A stretch of DNA of 44,218 bases from Burkholderiales bacterium (GTDB lineage: Bacteria; Pseudomonadota; Gammaproteobacteria; Burkholderiales; Burkholderiaceae_E). The position numbers were made by a program, and so were the translations under genes. Below are positions 8,567 to 16,864 of this stretch, piece after piece. Numbering within the stretch: position 1 is the first letter of the stretch; every line of letters begins with the position of its first letter. Location: NCBI GenBank assembly GCA_017307915.1, contig JAFKGG010000379.1:1-44218 (forward strand), given 5' to 3'. The notes below the pieces were generated by a model, which was given only the letters and a program-made list of their open reading frames with translations, had not been told where the DNA came from and did no database searches.

Positions 8567-9298
8567 TCATCGGGTCAGCAGTGTCTTGCAGGTCCAGATC
8601 AACTGCTTCGCATGCGCGTGCAGCTTCGGTTCCATGCGATTGCGCGGCCCCGCAATGGCGATCGACAGCGCATCGCCGGCGACATACACCGGCGCGGCAA
8701 CGCCCATCACGTCGATGACGTTCTCGCCGCGTCCAACGAACCAGCCGCGCTTCATGCTGCCGGCCACTTCTTCGAGCAGTTGCGCCCGCTGCGCCGGCGG
8801 AATTCGTCCGCCCCCAGAACCGCGCAGCCGCGTAACCAGCGCGCTGCGCTCTTCTTCGGGCAGCACGCTGAGCAAGGCCTTGCCGCTCGACGTCGAGTGC
8901 AGCGGCTTCAGGTCGCCGACGCTGGCGTTGTAGCGGATCGAATGCGTGCTTTCGGCCAGCCCGAGATAGACGATGCAGTCGGACAGGCGCTTCGACAGCA
9001 CGACCGTTTCGCCGGTCAGGTCGCGCAGCTTGGCCATGTACGGCCGCAGCTGATCCTTGACCGGATCCTTGCCTTCGATCTGTCGTGCCTTGATCAACCA
9101 TTTCGACGTTGGATAGTAGGTCTTGCGACCGCCGACTTCGTACAGATAGCCGCTGCCGATCAAGGTGCGGATCAGGCCGAAGCAGGTCGAGGTCGGAATG
9201 TCGAGCAAACGGGCCAGTTCCGACAGCGTCATCGGCTTTCCGTACTCGGCAAACGTCTCGAACATCTTGAGCGTGCGATCGACGGTTCTAACGACCAT
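8567..9298 (-). CDS. IclR-family transcriptional regulator
   Basis: A 243-residue regulator. The N-terminal winged helix covers about residues 1-65 (VDRTLKMFETFAEYGKPMTL and on through the wing), followed by the IclR effector domain. The effector part contains LHSTSSGKALLSVLPEEER and a GMAAPVY-like stretch (VMGVAAPVYVAGDALS). The start at 9298 is preferred over 9304 because AGG is 7 bases upstream of 9298 but abuts the other ATG. The gene is divergent from the Rieske operon and shares its 164-base promoter region. IclR regulators of this kind usually control adjacent aromatic-acid genes. It probably controls the plus-strand ring-hydroxylation operon and perhaps the FAH operon behind it. The effector is unknown. 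Confidence 0.93.
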   Translation of the reverse strand: MVVRTVDRTLKMFETFAEYGKPMTLSELARLLDIPTSTCFGLIRTLIGSGYLYEVGGRKTYYPTSKWLIKARQIEGKDPVKDQLRPYMAKLRDLTGETVVLSKRLSDCIVYLGLAESTHSIRYNASVGDLKPLHSTSSGKALLSVLPEEERSALVTRLRGSGGGRIPPAQRAQLLEEVAGSMKRGWFVGRGENVIDVMGVAAPVYVAGDALSIAIAGPRNRMEPKLHAHAKQLIWTCKTLLTR

Positions 9299-9331
9299 GA
9301 GCATACCTATCTAAAGAGTTTTTGAGTTCCG

Positions 9332-9380
9332 TATATGCGAAATTCATCGCGTACATATGAAACACTATTTTGCGCATATA
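9332..9380. promoter_or_regulatory. AT-rich divergent control region with inverted repeats (candidate IclR operator)
   Basis: The gap between the regulator and the Rieske gene is much more AT-rich than its surroundings. tatatgcg (9332-9339) and cgcatata (9373-9380) are perfect inverted copies, and the matching flanks (aaat beside each) extend the similarity. A related palindromic catatg (9354-9359) lies between them, and a short gaaac/gtttc dyad follows at 9382-9393. A TATAAG sequence at 9377-9382 could act as a -10 element for the plus strand. Placement and symmetry fit an operator bound by the divergent IclR protein. This is inferred from pattern only. Confidence 0.55.
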
Positions 9381-9462
9381 AGAAACTTGTTTCTCAAAGA
9401 TGCAAACGCTCAGGTGCTGTGCAATTCTGGTGACCGAGGAGATCAATTCAAGCAGACCAATC

Positions 9463-10806
9463 ATGCTTACGAACGAAGACAATGAAACGCTGACGCGGGT
9501 CGGCCCCGGCACTCCGATGGGCGAACTGTTTCGCCGCTTCTGGTTGCCGGCCTTGCTCGCCAGTGAAGTATCGGAACCCGACGGCGCACCAGTGAGGCTG
9601 CGCATTCTTTGCGAAGACCTGCTCGCGTTTCGCGCCAGCGACGGTCAGGTCGGCATCGTCGAAGCCTACTGTTCGCATCGCGGTGCACCGCTGTACTTCG
9701 GTCGCAACGAACAGGGCGGACTACGCTGCGCCTACCATGGTTGGAAGTTCGCCGCCGATGGCGAATGCATCGACGTACCCAATGCCGATCATCCGCGCGA
9801 CAACTCGAAGGCGCGCGCCAAGCTCGGCATTCGCGCCTATCCGACCCGCGAGGCGGGCGGCATCGTCTGGGTCTACATGGGGCCGCCAGAGCGCCAGCCT
9901 GCTCCGCCCGCGCTCGAATGGACGTTGGTGCCGCCCAGCCATCGCCACGTCTCGCGCTGGCTGCAGCGCTCGAACTGGCTGCAAGGCGCCGAAGGCGAGA
10001 TCGACACGTCGCACATCAGCTTCCTGCACAAAGACCACGATCCCGCCACGTCGGCGATCTACGTCACCGGCGCCAACCTGGCGGTCGACGGCGCGCCCGA
10101 GATCACGGTGAAGGAAACCGACTACGGATTCGCCAGCGGTGCACGCCGGCAGCTCGGCGACGAATATTTCTGGCGCGTCACGCAGTGGCTGCTGCCGATG
10201 TACAGCCTGATCCCGCGCGCGCCAAGCACCGCGTTCACCGGCAGCGGTGGCCGCGCCTGGGTGCCTATAGATGACTACAACACGACCACCTTCGCCTATG
10301 CCTACCGCGTCGATCAGCCGCTGAGCGCGGATGAGCTCGACATGATCGAGAAAGGCGCGCACTTTCCGCCGCGCACGGCAAGGCATGCCGTGCAGCTCGG
10401 CTCCGGCCAGCCGATCGACGCCTTCGTGCCGCTGGCCAATTTCGACAACGACTATCTGATCGACCGGGATCGGCAACGCACGTCGAACTTCAGCGGCATC
10501 GCGGGCGTCAGCGCGCAGGACCGCTCCGTTCAGGAAGGCATGCGCGGCGCTACCGGGCAGCCGCGCGGCATCGTCGATCGCTCTCGCGAGCATCTGGTGC
10601 GTTCCGACGTCTGCATCATGATCGCCCGGCGCCGGCTGTTGAGGATGGCCCGCGAGCTTCAACAAGGCCTTGAACCCGATCTGGTGATGAACGGCGACGC
10701 CTACGGTGTGCGCGCGATCAGCAAAGTCTGCGCTACCGCGGGCTTTGACGAGTTCCTGCAGCAATTCGGTCACGAATGCGCAATACAACAGGAGGAGACG
10801 AAATGA
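9463..10806 (+). CDS. Rieske ring-hydroxylating oxygenase, phthalate 4,5-dioxygenase-like
   Basis: A 447-residue oxygenase component that would dihydroxylate or demethylate an aromatic acid using O2 and reductant. The Rieske cluster ligands are C70, H72, C89 and H92 (CSH and CAYH, 17 residues between). The mononuclear iron site is seen as D181, H184 and H189 in the segment GEIDTSHISFLH. The opening MLTNEDNETLTRVGPGTPMG is typical of the phthalate-dioxygenase branch, which supports the ATG at 9463. The GAGGAG at 9435-9440 is too far away to serve it well. No ferredoxin or reductase gene is near, so an external reductase is needed. The stop overlaps the next start as ATGA (10803-10806). The substrate is unknown: a phthalate-like or methoxylated aromatic acid is possible. 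Confidence 0.92.
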   Translation: MLTNEDNETLTRVGPGTPMGELFRRFWLPALLASEVSEPDGAPVRLRILCEDLLAFRASDGQVGIVEAYCSHRGAPLYFGRNEQGGLRCAYHGWKFAADGECIDVPNADHPRDNSKARAKLGIRAYPTREAGGIVWVYMGPPERQPAPPALEWTLVPPSHRHVSRWLQRSNWLQGAEGEIDTSHISFLHKDHDPATSAIYVTGANLAVDGAPEITVKETDYGFASGARRQLGDEYFWRVTQWLLPMYSLIPRAPSTAFTGSGGRAWVPIDDYNTTTFAYAYRVDQPLSADELDMIEKGAHFPPRTARHAVQLGSGQPIDAFVPLANFDNDYLIDRDRQRTSNFSGIAGVSAQDRSVQEGMRGATGQPRGIVDRSREHLVRSDVCIMIARRRLLRMARELQQGLEPDLVMNGDAYGVRAISKVCATAGFDEFLQQFGHECAIQQEETK

Positions 10807-11786
10807 GAATGAACTGGAGAAGCCTGATCGCCGGCACGCTGGCGGCCATCGGGGTGTGTACCGGCGCGATGGCGCAAGACTATCCAAACCGGCCGGTGAA
10901 GCTGATCGTCGGCTACGTGCCCGGCCCGACCGGGCCCGACTACGCCGGCCGGGTCATGGCCGAGGCACTGACGGGCATCCTCGGCCAACCCGTCATCGTC
11001 GAGAACAAAGCCGGCGCCGGGGGCACTCTGGCCACGGCGTTCGTGGCCAAATCGCCGCCCGACGGCTACACCTTGCTGGTCGGAGAAACCGGCCAACTGG
11101 AAATCGCACCGGCGCTGAACAAGTCGCTGCCGTACAACCCGGTGACCGATCTCACGCCGCTCGGCATGCTCACCGACGGCGCCGGCATCGTCATCGTTTC
11201 CAATGCGAAGACCACCAACATCCGTTCGCTCGCCGATCTGATCCGCGAAGCCAAGGCCCATCCCGGCAAGCTCACCTATGGATCGGCCGGCATCGGTTCG
11301 ATCCATCACCTGATCATGGAGACGTTCAAGGACGCCGTCGGCATAGACGTCACGCACATTCCATACAAAGGCGGCGGACAAGCCGTGCCGGGCTTTCTCG
11401 GCGGTGAGGTTCATCTGCTCGTCGCGGCCATGCAGACGGTGCGTCCGCACGTGCAGCGCGGCAACGCCTATCTGCTCGGCTCCACCGGCCAGGATCGGAT
11501 CAGCGTGGCGCCGGATCTTCCCGCGATCGGCGAAACGGTCAAGGGTTTCAATCTCGAATCGCAGATCGGCATTCTCGGCCCGGCCGGCATGCCGCCCGAG
11601 GTGGTGGACAAGCTGTCCAAGGCGCTGAAGACCGCCCTGGACAATCCCGAGGTCCGGCAAAAGCTGTCGGCCGAGGGCACGCGCAAGATCCGCTGGACCA
11701 CGCCTGCCGAGTATGGCGAGATCATCCGCGGCAATCTGCCGAAGTATGAGCGCGCGGTGCGCCTGGCCAAGATCACGCCGCAATAG
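10803..11786 (+). CDS. Bug/TctC-family periplasmic solute receptor
   Basis: A 327-residue tripartite tricarboxylate receptor. Residues 1-23 are a signal peptide ending in AMA before QDYPNRPVKLIVGY. The family signatures PGPTGPDYAGR, VIVENKAGAGG, PPDGYTLLVG and IPYKGGGQA are present. It would bind an organic acid in the periplasm. No TctA/TctB membrane genes are nearby, so it is an orphan receptor, as is common in Burkholderiales. GGAGGAG at 10791-10797 supports this start, and the ATGA overlap couples it to the oxygenase. Its place in the operon suggests it captures the substrate of the ring-hydroxylation pathway. Ligand identity is not readable. Confidence 0.93.
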   Translation: MRMNWRSLIAGTLAAIGVCTGAMAQDYPNRPVKLIVGYVPGPTGPDYAGRVMAEALTGILGQPVIVENKAGAGGTLATAFVAKSPPDGYTLLVGETGQLEIAPALNKSLPYNPVTDLTPLGMLTDGAGIVIVSNAKTTNIRSLADLIREAKAHPGKLTYGSAGIGSIHHLIMETFKDAVGIDVTHIPYKGGGQAVPGFLGGEVHLLVAAMQTVRPHVQRGNAYLLGSTGQDRISVAPDLPAIGETVKGFNLESQIGILGPAGMPPEVVDKLSKALKTALDNPEVRQKLSAEGTRKIRWTTPAEYGEIIRGNLPKYERAVRLAKITPQ

Positions 11787-11794
11787 GATCGCCC

Positions 11795-12961
11795 GTGTCT
11801 GCACAAAGCCGGCGGCTCCGCTTCGGCGTACTCGGTCTGGGCATCGCCGGCGGCATCATGGCACCCTATCTGGCCCAGCATCCACGCACCTGCGTGGCCG
11901 GCGCCGCCGATCGGCACGCCGGGCTGCGGCAGCGCTTCGAACAGGATTTCGGCGTGCCGACCGACGACGACGCTGCGGCATTGCTGCGCCGTCCGGAAAT
12001 CGACGCCGTCTACATCGCCACGCCGCACCAGTTCCATCGCGAGCACGCGCTGATGGCGGCCGAGCTCGGCAAGCACGTGATCGTCGAAAAGCCGATGGCG
12101 CTGACGCTGGCCGATTGCGATGCGATGATCGAAGCGGCGCAGCGGCACGGCGTCACGCTGATCGTGGGTCATACGAACAGTTTCGATCCGGCGATCGGCA
12201 GACTGCACCAATTGGCCGTCAGCGGCGAATTCGGCCGGCTCGCCATGCTGCTGATGTGGAACTACACCGATTTCCTGTATCGGCCGCGCCGCCCCGAGGA
12301 ACTCGATACCCGCCAGGGCGGCGGCATCCTGTTCAATCAGGTGCCGCATCAGATCGACATCGCGCGGCTGCTGGCCGGCGCACCGCTGCGCAGCGTGCGC
12401 GCCATGACGGCCACGCTCGACCCGCGCCGCCCCACCGAGGGCTGCTGCACCGCGCTGCTCGATTTTTCCAATGGCGTGGCCGCGTCGCTGACCTATAGCG
12501 GCTACGATCATTTCGACAGCGACGAGCTGCACGGTTGGATCAGCTCGATCGGCCGCCCCAAGCAGCCGCGCCATGGCGCCACGCGGCGGTCACTGCTGGC
12601 GCTGCCCGACGGCGCGCACGAGCAGCGCCAACGCAGCGAACGCTACGGCTACGGCGGCGACGCGTACAAGCTGGGGCCGCGCACGCATCAATCGCATTTC
12701 GGCACGCTGATCGCCACGTTCGAGCGCGCCGACGTACGCACCACGCCAGCCGGCCTGGCCATCTATCACGACGACGGCGTCAGCGAGATCAGCCTGCCGC
12801 CCGAAGTGGACGGCCGCGTGGCAGTGCTCGACGAATTCTGCGCCGCAGTGCTCGACGGCCGGCCGGCTGTGCACGACGGTGAGTTCGGGCGCGGCACCGT
12901 CGAAGCCAGCCTGGCGCTGCTCGATTCGGTGCGGCAACGGCGGGAGGTCTTTCTTCGCTAG
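11795..12961 (+). CDS. Gfo/Idh/MocA oxidoreductase, phthalate dihydrodiol dehydrogenase-like
   Basis: A 388-residue NAD(P)-dependent dehydrogenase. The Rossmann fold opens with FGVLGLGIAGGIM. The catalytic EKP motif is E98-K99-P100 in VIVEKPMALT. The phrases IATPHQFHREHALMAAE, VGHTNSFDPAIG, RRPEELDTRQGGG and LTYSGYDHFDSDEL resemble, from memory, the Pht4/OphB group that oxidises phthalate 4,5-cis-dihydrodiol to the catechol. The adjacent phthalate-type Rieske enzyme fits that role. It starts with GTG, with AGGA about 9 bases upstream, 8 bases after the receptor gene. LigC of the protocatechuate 4,5-cleavage route belongs to the same superfamily and is the main alternative. The diol substrate is inferred. 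Confidence 0.85.
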   Translation: MSAQSRRLRFGVLGLGIAGGIMAPYLAQHPRTCVAGAADRHAGLRQRFEQDFGVPTDDDAAALLRRPEIDAVYIATPHQFHREHALMAAELGKHVIVEKPMALTLADCDAMIEAAQRHGVTLIVGHTNSFDPAIGRLHQLAVSGEFGRLAMLLMWNYTDFLYRPRRPEELDTRQGGGILFNQVPHQIDIARLLAGAPLRSVRAMTATLDPRRPTEGCCTALLDFSNGVAASLTYSGYDHFDSDELHGWISSIGRPKQPRHGATRRSLLALPDGAHEQRQRSERYGYGGDAYKLGPRTHQSHFGTLIATFERADVRTTPAGLAIYHDDGVSEISLPPEVDGRVAVLDEFCAAVLDGRPAVHDGEFGRGTVEASLALLDSVRQRREVFLR

Positions 12962-13031
12962 CGCCGGGCGGTAGGCATTGCCGGCCCCAGCCTTTCTTCG
13001 ATCACTCAGCCTTTCCCGGAGACCGACAACG

Positions 13032-14057
13032 ATGGTCATCGACATCCACGGCCACTACACCACCGAACCGCCGGCGATGCATGCATTTCGAGACAAGCAG
13101 CTCGCCGGCCTGCTCGACCCCTTGCGCCGCCCCGCTGCGGCGGCGCTGAGCATCAGCGATGAAACGCTGATCGAAAGCGTGCAGCCGCAGCTCGAATTCC
13201 AGCGACAGCGCGGCAGCGATCTGACGCTGTTCTCGCCGCGCGCAGCCGGCATGGCGCACCACGTCGGCAGCGAGGCCACGAGCCGCGAATGGACGGCGCT
13301 GAGCAACGACATGATCCATCGCGTCTGCACCCTGCTGCCGGACAATTTCGCGCCGGTGGGTCAACTGCCGCAGTTTCCCGGCACCTCGCCGAAAAACTGC
13401 ATCGCCGAGCTGCGGCGCATCGTCGAGCAGCTCGGTTTCGTCGGCGTCAACCTCAATCCGGATCCGTCGGGAGGCATGTGGACCGACCCGCCGATCATCG
13501 ACCGGCACTGGTATCCGCTCTATGAGGCGCTGTGCGAACTCGACGTGCCGGCGATGATCCACGTGTCCTCATCGTGCAACCCGAACTTCCACGCGACGGG
13601 TGCTCACTACATCAATGCCGACACCACCGCGTTCATGCAGCTCATCCAGGGCGATCTGTTCAAGGATTTTCCCACGCTGCGCTTCATCATTCCGCACGGC
13701 GGCGGCGCCGTTCCCTATCACTGGGGCCGCTATCGCGGGCTGGCGCAGAACATGGGCCGGCCGACGCTCGGCGAGCATCTGCTGAACAACGTGTTCTTCG
13801 ATACCTGCGTCTACCACCTGCCGGGCATGGAGCTGCTGGCCAAGGTGATTCCGGCACGCAATGTACTGTTCGGCTCGGAGATGGTGGGTGCGGTCAGGGG
13901 CATCGACCCATGCACCGGCCACCACTACGACGACACCAAGCGCTACATCGACCAGATCGGTTCGCTCAGCGACGAGGAACGCCATCTGATCTTCGAAGGC
14001 AACGCACGCCGCGTCTATCCGCGGCTCGATCGGCTGCTGGCCACGCGCGGCGCCTGA
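13032..14057 (+). CDS. ligJ: 4-oxalomesaconate hydratase-like amidohydrolase (LigJ/PmdE type)
   Basis: A 341-residue amidohydrolase-superfamily protein. In the protocatechuate 4,5-cleavage and gallate pathways LigJ hydrates 4-oxalomesaconate to 4-carboxy-4-hydroxy-2-oxoadipate. The metal motif H6-G-H8 opens the barrel (VIDIHGHYTT). The sequence carries strongly LigJ-like blocks: GSDLTLFSPRAAGMAHH, VGVNLNPDPSGGMW, YINADTTAFMQ, IIPHGGGAVPYHWGRYRG, NNVFFDTCVYH and EMVGAVRGIDP. The ATG at 13032 is preferred because the protein then begins at the conserved metal motif and CGGAGA lies about 10 bases upstream. It follows the dehydrogenase and precedes the extradiol dioxygenase. The match is by recognised motifs and is strong for the family, good for the function. 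Confidence 0.88.
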   Translation: MVIDIHGHYTTEPPAMHAFRDKQLAGLLDPLRRPAAAALSISDETLIESVQPQLEFQRQRGSDLTLFSPRAAGMAHHVGSEATSREWTALSNDMIHRVCTLLPDNFAPVGQLPQFPGTSPKNCIAELRRIVEQLGFVGVNLNPDPSGGMWTDPPIIDRHWYPLYEALCELDVPAMIHVSSSCNPNFHATGAHYINADTTAFMQLIQGDLFKDFPTLRFIIPHGGGAVPYHWGRYRGLAQNMGRPTLGEHLLNNVFFDTCVYHLPGMELLAKVIPARNVLFGSEMVGAVRGIDPCTGHHYDDTKRYIDQIGSLSDEERHLIFEGNARRVYPRLDRLLATRGA

Positions 14058-14102
14058 GTCAGGCATCGGCGCAACACACATATCGTTTCCAGGAGAGACC
14101 CG

Positions 14103-15104
14103 GTGGCCAAGATCTGCACGGTAATCGCGCTGTCGCATTCGCCGTTCATGTTCGAGAACGTCGATTGGTGGACCTCGACGCAAGCGATGCGCAGCTACGC
14201 TCCGCAGGCGCGCAGCGACGACGATGCCACCAACCGCCGCCATTACCTGCGAATCCAGGCCGGCCTGAAGACCTTGCACGACGTGTTCCAGGCGGCCCGG
14301 CCCGACGTGGTGCTGATGTTCGGCGACGACCAACACGAACAGTTCGACCTGAACAATCACCCGCCTTTCGCGGTCTACGTCGGCGGCCGTTTCTCGGGCT
14401 ACAAGGCAGTTCGCTATGCCGGCCCGCTCGGTTCGCGCGAACTGAAGCCGAAGACCGATGAGCATTGGGCTTCGGTGCCGGCGTGCCCGGAACTGGCGAT
14501 CTCGGTGCTGCACGGCCTGATGCAGGCCGGCTTCGACCCGGCATTCATGAAGGGCTTGTCGAACCAGGAGGTCGGCATGGGCCACGCCTTCATGCGGCCA
14601 GCCGGCCCATTGACCGGCGGCCGCTTCGACGTGCCGATGGTGCCGATCCTGGTGAACGGCCTGTTTGCGCCGCAGCCGACGGCGGCACGCTGCGTGGCGG
14701 TGGCGCGCGCCGTGCGCCGCATCATCGAGGAATATCCGGCGGACCTGCGCGTCGCGGTGGTCGGCTCAGGCGGGCTGTGGCACACGCCGGGCGCACCCGA
14801 CTCCTACCTGGACGAAGAATTCGACCAGGGAATTCTGCAGCGGCTCGCCGCCGGCGATGCCGATGCGCTGGCCAGCTACTTCGACCAATGGACACCGGCA
14901 CCGCACAGGCAAGCCTTGCGCTGCTTCAAGCAGTTCGACGGCGGCACCGGCATGGCCGGCGGCATCGGCAGCGGCAGCGGCGAGACGCGCAACTGGATCA
15001 TGGCCGCGGCCGTCGCCGATCGCGTACCCTCCTGGATCGACTACGTACCGCTGCATACCTCGCCATGCGGCATCGGTTTTGCCCACTGGCAGATGGATCG
15101 ATAA
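14103..15104 (+). CDS. LigB-type (class III) extradiol ring-cleavage dioxygenase
   Basis: A 333-residue non-heme Fe(II) dioxygenase of the LigB/DODA superfamily, expected to open a catechol-like ring. H12 in ALSHSPFMF matches the first metal His of LigB. Further candidate ligands or catalytic His are H78 in FGDDQHEQF, H161 in GMGHAF and H227 in GSGGLWHTPG. No LigA (alpha) gene lies nearby, so it resembles single-subunit members such as 3-O-methylgallate dioxygenase (DesZ) rather than LigAB. It starts with GTG, with AGGAGA (14091-14096) 6 bases upstream. Together with the LigJ-type hydratase, the cleavage product is likely 4-oxalomesaconate or a close relative. The ring substrate is unproven. 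Confidence 0.88.
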   Translation: MAKICTVIALSHSPFMFENVDWWTSTQAMRSYAPQARSDDDATNRRHYLRIQAGLKTLHDVFQAARPDVVLMFGDDQHEQFDLNNHPPFAVYVGGRFSGYKAVRYAGPLGSRELKPKTDEHWASVPACPELAISVLHGLMQAGFDPAFMKGLSNQEVGMGHAFMRPAGPLTGGRFDVPMVPILVNGLFAPQPTAARCVAVARAVRRIIEEYPADLRVAVVGSGGLWHTPGAPDSYLDEEFDQGILQRLAAGDADALASYFDQWTPAPHRQALRCFKQFDGGTGMAGGIGSGSGETRNWIMAAAVADRVPSWIDYVPLHTSPCGIGFAHWQMDR

Positions 15105-15148
15105 TCGCCGGCCCTGCTCATCGATTTCACCCTCCACGGAAGTCAGCC

Positions 15149-15568
15149 ATGAATCACCGCCCCTGGCGCGAATCTTTCGACATCGACGGCGCCAAACACG
15201 GCAAGACGCCGATTCCCACCGGCACGCGCGTGGGCAACATGCTGTTCTCATCGGGCATCATGGGCGCCGATCCGGCAACTGGCGAGCTGCCGGCGCAGGT
15301 CGACGCTCAGGTTGCTTTCGCATTCCGCAACATGGACGCGCTACTCGCCGCGGCCGGCGCCTCGCTTGGCGACGTCGGCAAGATGACGGTATTCGTGACC
15401 GACCCCTCGACCCGGGCGCTGGTCAACCGCGAGTGGCTGGCGCGCTTTCCCGATCAACATGATCGGCCGGCGCGCCATACGATCGTCAAGGAGCTGGCCG
15501 GCGGCATGCTGGTGCAGTTGGAAATCATCGCGGTGATCCAGTCGCAGGGCACCGCGCCGGGTCGATGA
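15149..15568 (+). CDS. RidA/YjgF-family protein
   Basis: A 139-residue member of the RidA superfamily, small trimeric proteins that deaminate enamine/imine intermediates or hydrolyse related reactive metabolites. Typical features are NMLFSSGIMGADPATGEL, the central FAFRNMDALLAAAGASLGDV helix and the C-terminal LVQLEIIAVI strand. An Arg lies in RPARHTIV, near the place of the RidA active-site arginine. Members occur in ring-cleavage clusters, for example 2-aminomuconate deaminases, so a role in removing a reactive ring-fission intermediate is plausible. Its start at 15149 has only a weak GGAAG site. It sits 44 bases after the dioxygenase. Confidence 0.85.
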   Translation: MNHRPWRESFDIDGAKHGKTPIPTGTRVGNMLFSSGIMGADPATGELPAQVDAQVAFAFRNMDALLAAAGASLGDVGKMTVFVTDPSTRALVNREWLARFPDQHDRPARHTIVKELAGGMLVQLEIIAVIQSQGTAPGR

Positions 15569-15614
15569 AGGCGGCGCCCGGCCCCACGTAAGCCGGCCGA
15601 CCGCGAGCCTGCCC

Positions 15615-15644
15615 GGCGGCGCGGCCATCGGCGGTCGCGCCGCC
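15615..15644. other. GC-rich stem-loop upstream of the RuBisCO-like gene
   Basis: ggcggcgcg (15615-15623) pairs perfectly with cgcgccgcc (15636-15644) around a 12-base loop. It lies in the 97-base gap between the RidA and RuBisCO-like genes. No T-tract follows. It may attenuate read-through or stabilise the upstream mRNA. A TTATGCT stretch at 15653-15659 could be part of a separate promoter, but no good -35 was seen. Confidence 0.45.
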
Positions 15645-15665
15645 GCAGCGCGTTATGCTTCGGGC

Positions 15666-16847
15666 ATGTCTGAACGCATGCAAGTCACTTATCGTATGCA
15701 GGTTGCCGCCAGCCAGGCGCAGGCACGCGCACAGCGGCTGGCGGTCGAACAATCGATCGAGATGCCCGCCGAGGCCGTACGCGACCCACGCGTGCGCGCC
15801 GAGATCATCGGTCGGGTCGAATCCATCACGCCGGTGGCGGGCCGCAACGATCAGGTCGACGCGGTGCTGTCGCTGGCTGACGAGACGGTGGGTGGCGAGG
15901 CCGGCCAGTTGATGAACATGCTGTTCGGCAACTGCTCGCTGCAAGACGACGTCGAACTGATCGACCTGCGATTGCCCCCGTCGCTGCTGACGGCATTGCC
16001 TGGGCCGCGCTTCGGCATCGAGGGCTGGCGCGCGGCGATCGGCCCGACCGGATCAAACGCCGCCCCCCGGGGCGCCCTGACCTGCAGCGCCCTGAAACCG
16101 CAAGGGCTGCCGCCAGATGGGCTCGCCCGCCTGGCCTATCTGTTCGCCCGCGCCGGCATCGACGTGATCAAGGACGATCACGGCCTGGCCGATCAGCAAA
16201 CCGCGCCGTTCGCCGAGCGCGTGGCCGCGGTGCAGCGCGCGGTAGCGCGCGCCAACCGCGAAAAGGCCGACAGCGACTCGCCGCTGGCCGGCCACCGCTC
16301 GCTGTACGCACCCAGCCTGAACGGCGGGCCGGCTCGGCTGACCGCACAGTTGCGGCAAGTGCGCGACGAGGGCGTCGGTGCGGTGCTGGCCTGCCCGATG
16401 ATTCTGGGCGTACCCAGCTTCGTCGAACTGGTGCGTGGCCAAGCCGGCGTGCCGATCATCGCGCACCCGGCGCTGGCCGGCGCGTCGCGCATCGCGCCGC
16501 CGGTATTGCTGGGCCAGCTGTTTCGGCTGTTCGGCGCCGACGCGACGATCTTTCCGAATTGGGGCGGGCGCTTCGCTTATTCGCGCGACTGCTGCTTGGC
16601 CATCGCACAGGCCGCGCGCGGCCCGCTGGGCACGCATGCCGCAACGCTGCCGATACCGGCCGGCGGCATGAGCGTGGCGCGCGTCGGCGAGATGCTCGAC
16701 GCCTTCGGTCCCGACACGATGCTGCTGATCGGCGGTGATCTGCTGGCCGCCGGCGATGCGATGGCCGAGCGGGCGGCGGCGTTCGTTGCACAGGTGGCAG
16801 CGCACGCGCGGCACGGATTCGATACGGGCGCGGTGCGCGGCACCTGA
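15666..16847 (+). CDS. RuBisCO-like protein (form IV)
   Basis: A 393-residue RuBisCO large-subunit homologue. The N-terminal alpha/beta domain is followed by a barrel with GPRFGIEGW, then ALKPQG (K144, equivalent to spinach Lys175) and VIKDDH (K169, equivalent to carbamylated Lys201, then D170-D171-H172). H267 in the AHPALAG segment fits the His294 region. Glu204 is replaced by His, Lys177 by Gln and Arg295 by Pro, and no loop-6 lysine is evident. It therefore cannot be a carboxylase; an enolase, isomerase or decarboxylase reaction is expected. Known form IV roles include the methionine-salvage enolase MtnW and apionate-pathway decarboxylases. The neighbours here are ring-cleavage genes, not those pathways. 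The start has no clear ribosome site; ATG 15681 is an alternative. Confidence 0.87.
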   Translation: MSERMQVTYRMQVAASQAQARAQRLAVEQSIEMPAEAVRDPRVRAEIIGRVESITPVAGRNDQVDAVLSLADETVGGEAGQLMNMLFGNCSLQDDVELIDLRLPPSLLTALPGPRFGIEGWRAAIGPTGSNAAPRGALTCSALKPQGLPPDGLARLAYLFARAGIDVIKDDHGLADQQTAPFAERVAAVQRAVARANREKADSDSPLAGHRSLYAPSLNGGPARLTAQLRQVRDEGVGAVLACPMILGVPSFVELVRGQAGVPIIAHPALAGASRIAPPVLLGQLFRLFGADATIFPNWGGRFAYSRDCCLAIAQAARGPLGTHAATLPIPAGGMSVARVGEMLDAFGPDTMLLIGGDLLAAGDAMAERAAAFVAQVAAHARHGFDTGAVRGT

Positions 16848-16864
16848 AGCGAAAGAGAAACGAC

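Noticed and set aside
9721-10887. Open frame of 388 codons on the minus strand opposite the Rieske gene
   Set aside because: It lacks any family motif and covers a gene with full Rieske and iron-site residues.
15615-15644. GC-rich hairpin considered as an intrinsic terminator
   Set aside because: There is no T-tract on either side, and the flanking genes look like one operon.
15666-16847. RuBisCO-like gene considered as true RuBisCO
   Set aside because: Glu204, Lys177 and Arg295 equivalents are changed and the loop-6 Lys is missing; no small subunit or phosphoribulokinase gene is near.
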